From NCBI GenBank assembly GCA_028023455.1, contig JAQFVV010012396.1, positions 3,602,156-3,666,155 of the forward strand: a DNA stretch of 64,000 bases. The letters are read 5' to 3'. This DNA comes from Epiperipatus broadwayi. Lineage: Eukaryota > Onychophora > Udeonychophora > Euonychophora > Peripatidae. Position numbers and translations under genes: made by a program. The notes beneath the pieces were generated by a model. That model did no database searches. It was not told the DNA's origin and saw only the letters and a program-made list of their open reading frames with translations. This document shows positions 59,692 to 64,000 of this stretch, in pieces; the stretch's first letter is position 1; each line of letters starts with the position of its first letter.

Positions 59692-60191
59692 GTACCCTCA
59701 CTTCCGGGAAATATAATATTAAAATAAAATGGGTCTAGCTCAGTTAATGATTACGCTCAGCTAAAATGCATATAATTGACAAATAAAATATTCTGCATTA
59801 ATATTAATTATTCTACTAGCTCAAATTAATAAAATAATAATAATAGTTTGGTTTATACAATAAATAAATAATATTTATTTAATCATGAAACTTGGAAGTG
59901 AGACACAAGTGGTAATAGGGAATACATTGAGCCAATATACCATAGGATAATACCTCAATGGCATAAGAACACTATCCCCCCTATTACTATCTCAAGTAAT
60001 AATAATATATAGTATTCTTACAACTTCAAAATAACTAATCTTAAGATTACATTAATAAATAAATCTTAATTTTTTATTTAAAATAATTTAAACTAAATAC
60101 ATCTCAGATTCTTAAACTAATTTAAGTCAATTAAAAATTACTGTAGTCAAGCATGGTAGGAGATTTAATATCATACTTAAACACACCTAAC
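59692..60191. other. AT-rich non-genic region
   Basis: No gene. It starts with TGTACCCTCACTTCC directly after (TA)n, weakly like an LTR terminus. Confidence 0.4.
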
Positions 60192-60457
<266 letters not shown>

Positions 60458-63400
60458 CTCTTCATTGTATGATCTAATTCAACATAACTTTTCATCTACT
60501 ATAATTCTTATTCACATAATAATAATAAATAACTAATGCAATTTTGTCTTTCATATAATAATGCAATAAATATGTGGTAGCATTTTATAATCCAAAAAAT
60601 ATATGTGTGTCAATGGATAGCATTATAATTCATTACAATATTATAATAATCACCTTATGACCATAAAGATAATGTAAATGTAATTTCTTAAATAAATAAA
60701 TAAAGGAAATATTATAATTTTTAAATAATACTTTATTTATTTCTGTGCAAAATATTATGTTTTAGTTCAAATCCTCTGCATTTTAGAATGCTCTGCAAAG
60801 TGGGATAGAAAAACAGCTTAACACACAAATTTTGAAAACAAGTTTAACAAAAATTTTTATTATAACAAAATAAAATAAACAATGATCTATTTACAATTTG
60901 TGTAATAATTCTTGCACCATTATACATCTATTATTCATTGTAAGTATTAATACAATAAAACATCAATTTAAGTCTTTACTCCAACTAAAAAAAATATAAT
61001 ACAATTTTCTATTTCCTTCTTTGTTAAATTTTATTATAAAGATATAATCACTTTACATTAATTCTAAAAATATTATCTCTTTACTAAATATTATTATAAT
61101 ATGCTTACTTTAAACATACATTGAAGCATAAAGCAGAAAACACAAAAAATAACAATTTCGAATATGGATCTTATCACTAAATAATTTCTCATTTTGCAAT
61201 GTTATTATTATTTCACATAAAATATCCAATGTTGGTTTATCAATACAATACATGGACATCATTATAAATCATATTATTATACCCAATATTTCCTACTTAA
61301 TATTATTTTAATATGGAATAGTTGCAATTATCAATGTACTTCTTAATTATTAAAATAAATACAAAATATACCTACACTTATCTTGTATTGTTTTGTTTTG
61401 CTACATTATCTATTTTGAAAAATATGCAATACTTATAAAATAAAATAAAAATATTTGAAGTTATTTAAAATTCCATAGCAACTTCATTTCATTTATTTTA
61501 TTATTGAAATTTATTTTATTTCCAAAATAAATATAGAACATATTCTACGATTCTTTATCATCTAGTTCTGTTTGATTCTTAATTCCATTTTGCATTAACT
61601 CTAGTCCTTCTTATAAGTAAATGAACCTATCTTATTCATCCAATAACAGTCCTTAAATTCTAAATTATTTATCATTTCCTTTTAAAAGTACGATATGTGC
61701 GATGTAATTGTTTTGGAAAATCATGATAGCGAATAGATGTGTAAGCATAGGGAAGAAACTAGAGTCTTACTCAATAGTACATATTAGATAAACATCATGG
61801 CACAGTGTATCAATAAAATAGAGGCATGACCTATTTGTCTAATGACTTCCACTACCAACAACAATGCCAAACTATTACTTCAGCTTTCTAGAACATCAGT
61901 ATTCAATATAGAATAGACACTGCCCCTAAATAAAATATACCAGCTATAGGGCTCTGTTAACTGTACCTGTATACTTAATAAGATTATAAATTTTATTCAT
62001 ATTCCCATAATAAATCCTACATTAATAACATCTCATTGGTTTTATGTTTTTAAAATTACTATCAAATCACTATCTTATAAAATTTTTCTATAGATTTATC
62101 AAATCCACATCGACAAATGAAACTAACTAACATAGTCAAAATAACAAATAAAATTCCATCATAATTATAATGATCTCAACTAATCTACAAGAAAAAAAGG
62201 TTACTTTACTTTCCTATCCAATATTCTTGAACAAAATACAAAATAATTATTATCCATACTTTAAATATCTAAAAATATTGAAGTCGTTTGTAAAAGAATC
62301 ATATAATTATTCATCATCATGTTACATTTTACTAGTAATATGAAATTAAAGTATACATATCCTTAGAATAAATAAATTCTAATCTTATAATTTTAATGTG
62401 TTGTATAAATGCATTCACATATAATTCAACATTCATACTTCAACATTATATAATTCATTGATAATCTGTAAAATAAAAAAAAATACATCATAAAATATCA
62501 ATATCCACAACTATTACCTAAGTGATATCAACTTGTTAATCACTTATGATGTCTTCTTTTCCATCAATTAAAATAAACATTGCATAATATACTGTACATT
62601 CATACTATCACACTTAGAAATATTAACTTACTTAAATTATCAAAATATTTATTATAAAACTATAATACTATTATAAAAAGAAATTATTTCACACTGTTAT
62701 GCGCTGATTAGTGCATTGAAATTATAATACTATTAGTAACTAAATTAATGTTTATGTACCTATTCTACTAATTAAATAATATTACCCTTAAAACTAAAGT
62801 TAATAAAAAAATCAAGACATAATTACATATATCTTTTAGATTAAGATGAATGTTCTTTACAAAATAAAATGTTTTTATTTTCCTTGAGTTTTTTTTTTTA
62901 ATTTTCTCTTGAGGAGTGATTATAATCCCCAACCCTTTGTTGATAAGTTCTCTTGTTCTAGTGCTTGATGATGAAACAACAACAAAACTTCCCCAAAATT
63001 GATGCATGCTCAGTACTTCTTCCAACACGACAAACAACGAAGTTTTTTTTTTTTAAAAATAAATGATAAAAATAAGAATGTCGACTTCTGAAATCCAAAA
63101 TATTAGCAAAAATAATCATTAATCTGTTTTGAAAAAGTTTTTAAAATAATAGTTCATAATCTCTATTATTCAGAACAATGATTATTGAAATAATAATAAA
63201 ACTATAATATTGGAAAATAACACTTTGAAAACTTCCTTCCTTCACATTTTATACCAGCTTGGTAGTGCCTTAGATTCGGACATTCGGATATGACTTTTGT
63301 GTAATTTTTTAAAAAATATTTCCATGGATTCAATAATTATTTATTTATAATTCCTTCAACTCTAGGTTTTATTTGTCAGGATAATTTATTATTTCTTTAA

Positions 63401-64000
63401 CAAAGTGTATTCATTTTCCGTTATTATTCCAATTATTGTTTAAAATAAATTATAACAATGCGTATAATCTTATAAAAATTATACATTTATTACATATGCA
63501 TTAAAATACTTTTATTTAGCTATTATTTATGACAGTTTTTTTTTAAATTATTTGTTTTTTTACAAACAGATAAAACATTTTACCTCCATAGCTTTGTTTT
63601 TTCACATAAAATTTAGCATGAGTTTGTCGTATTTTTTATCAGTTCTGATACGACTATCTCAATACTACAAAATGCATTGTTAACTTTAACTTACAAGTAG
63701 CTTTCTTGTTAAGCTTTCCATATAATGTCCAATATATATCCTTACTTAATGAAATACTTCTCCTTGTTAAAACCATTAATACCACATTAATAATTATAAA
63801 TTTTACTTTTAAAATCTTTTTAAATTGGTAAGTTTGACTCATTGGTATTTTCATATTTTAATGTGAAGTCAAATTAAGTTTGGATGAAAATCCTGGCAAG
63901 GGTATTTAACTTTAGCACTGCATCCTTTAGATAAAACTTATTATAATTTATTTATAATACTCTCTTTGCAAAATACTTAAAATTAATATCCTTATCAGTT
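60458..64000. other. AT-rich non-genic region
   Basis: No gene, RNA or element was supported in 3.5 kb. Slightly richer patches at 61690-61990 and 62890-63040 contain no convincing frame. The 89-codon minus frame 63037-62768 has no recognisable domain. Confidence 0.5.

Noticed and set aside
62768-63037. 89-codon minus-strand frame
   Set aside because: No recognisable domain, biased composition, and no supporting splice or homology signal.

Overview
The window is very AT-rich eukaryotic DNA, most consistent with an invertebrate animal. It holds CR1/Jockey-like and RTE LINEs, a Ty3/Gypsy element, SINE, hAT and mariner-type remnants, long (TA)n tracts and trinucleotide microsatellites. No bacterial operons, rRNA or CRISPR are visible. 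I see no convincing host protein-coding exon, and every recognisable coding stretch is a decaying transposable element. The species cannot be fixed from sequence alone.

Left third (1-20.8 kb): a nest of insertions. One CR1-like LINE (LINE-A, plus strand) begins near 3040, breaks inside its endonuclease domain at about 3765, and resumes in the same domain at about 17966, ending at a long trinucleotide microsatellite at 20476-20773. The roughly 14.2 kb between the halves is a near full-length RTE-type LINE (minus strand, 3765-6915) followed by an 11.0-kb Gypsy element (minus strand, 6941-17961). The Gypsy element has exceptionally long LTRs of about 2.7 kb, ATAT target-site duplications and gag-protease-RT-RNase H-integrase remnants.

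Middle (20.9-39.7 kb): a second, more complete CR1-like LINE (LINE-B) has a PHD-finger ORF1 split by one in-frame stop and an ORF2 broken by frameshifts. Next comes a small foldback repeat carrying what reads as a complete hammerhead ribozyme core (26541-26588). After that lie a 3-prime relic of another LINE, an RTE fragment interrupted by a perfect 36-bp hairpin insert with 12-bp target duplication, a foldback element with tRNA-like boxes, a tRNA-like SINE with target duplications and a mariner-type MITE. A second RTE relic (33990-39650) is interrupted by a diverged 3.2-kb solo LTR of the Gypsy family, an unidentified 260-bp segment and a hAT-type MITE.

Right half (39.7-64 kb): mostly AT-rich DNA without genes. 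It contains a diverged tandem duplication, a degenerate array built on a TCAC...GGTGA palindrome, a third copy of the Gypsy LTR as a solo LTR (48490-51062, plus strand, GTAG target duplication), a foldback element, two adjacent near-perfect palindromes, another RTE relic and a large (TAC)n(TAA)n tract.

The parts relate as layers of insertion. LINE-A and the RTE relics are the oldest hosts, and the LTR elements, MITEs and hairpin insert landed in them. The two observations I consider least ordinary are the hammerhead core and a 12-bp-stem hairpin inside the long LTRs whose pairing is kept by four compensatory base-pair changes between diverged copies.
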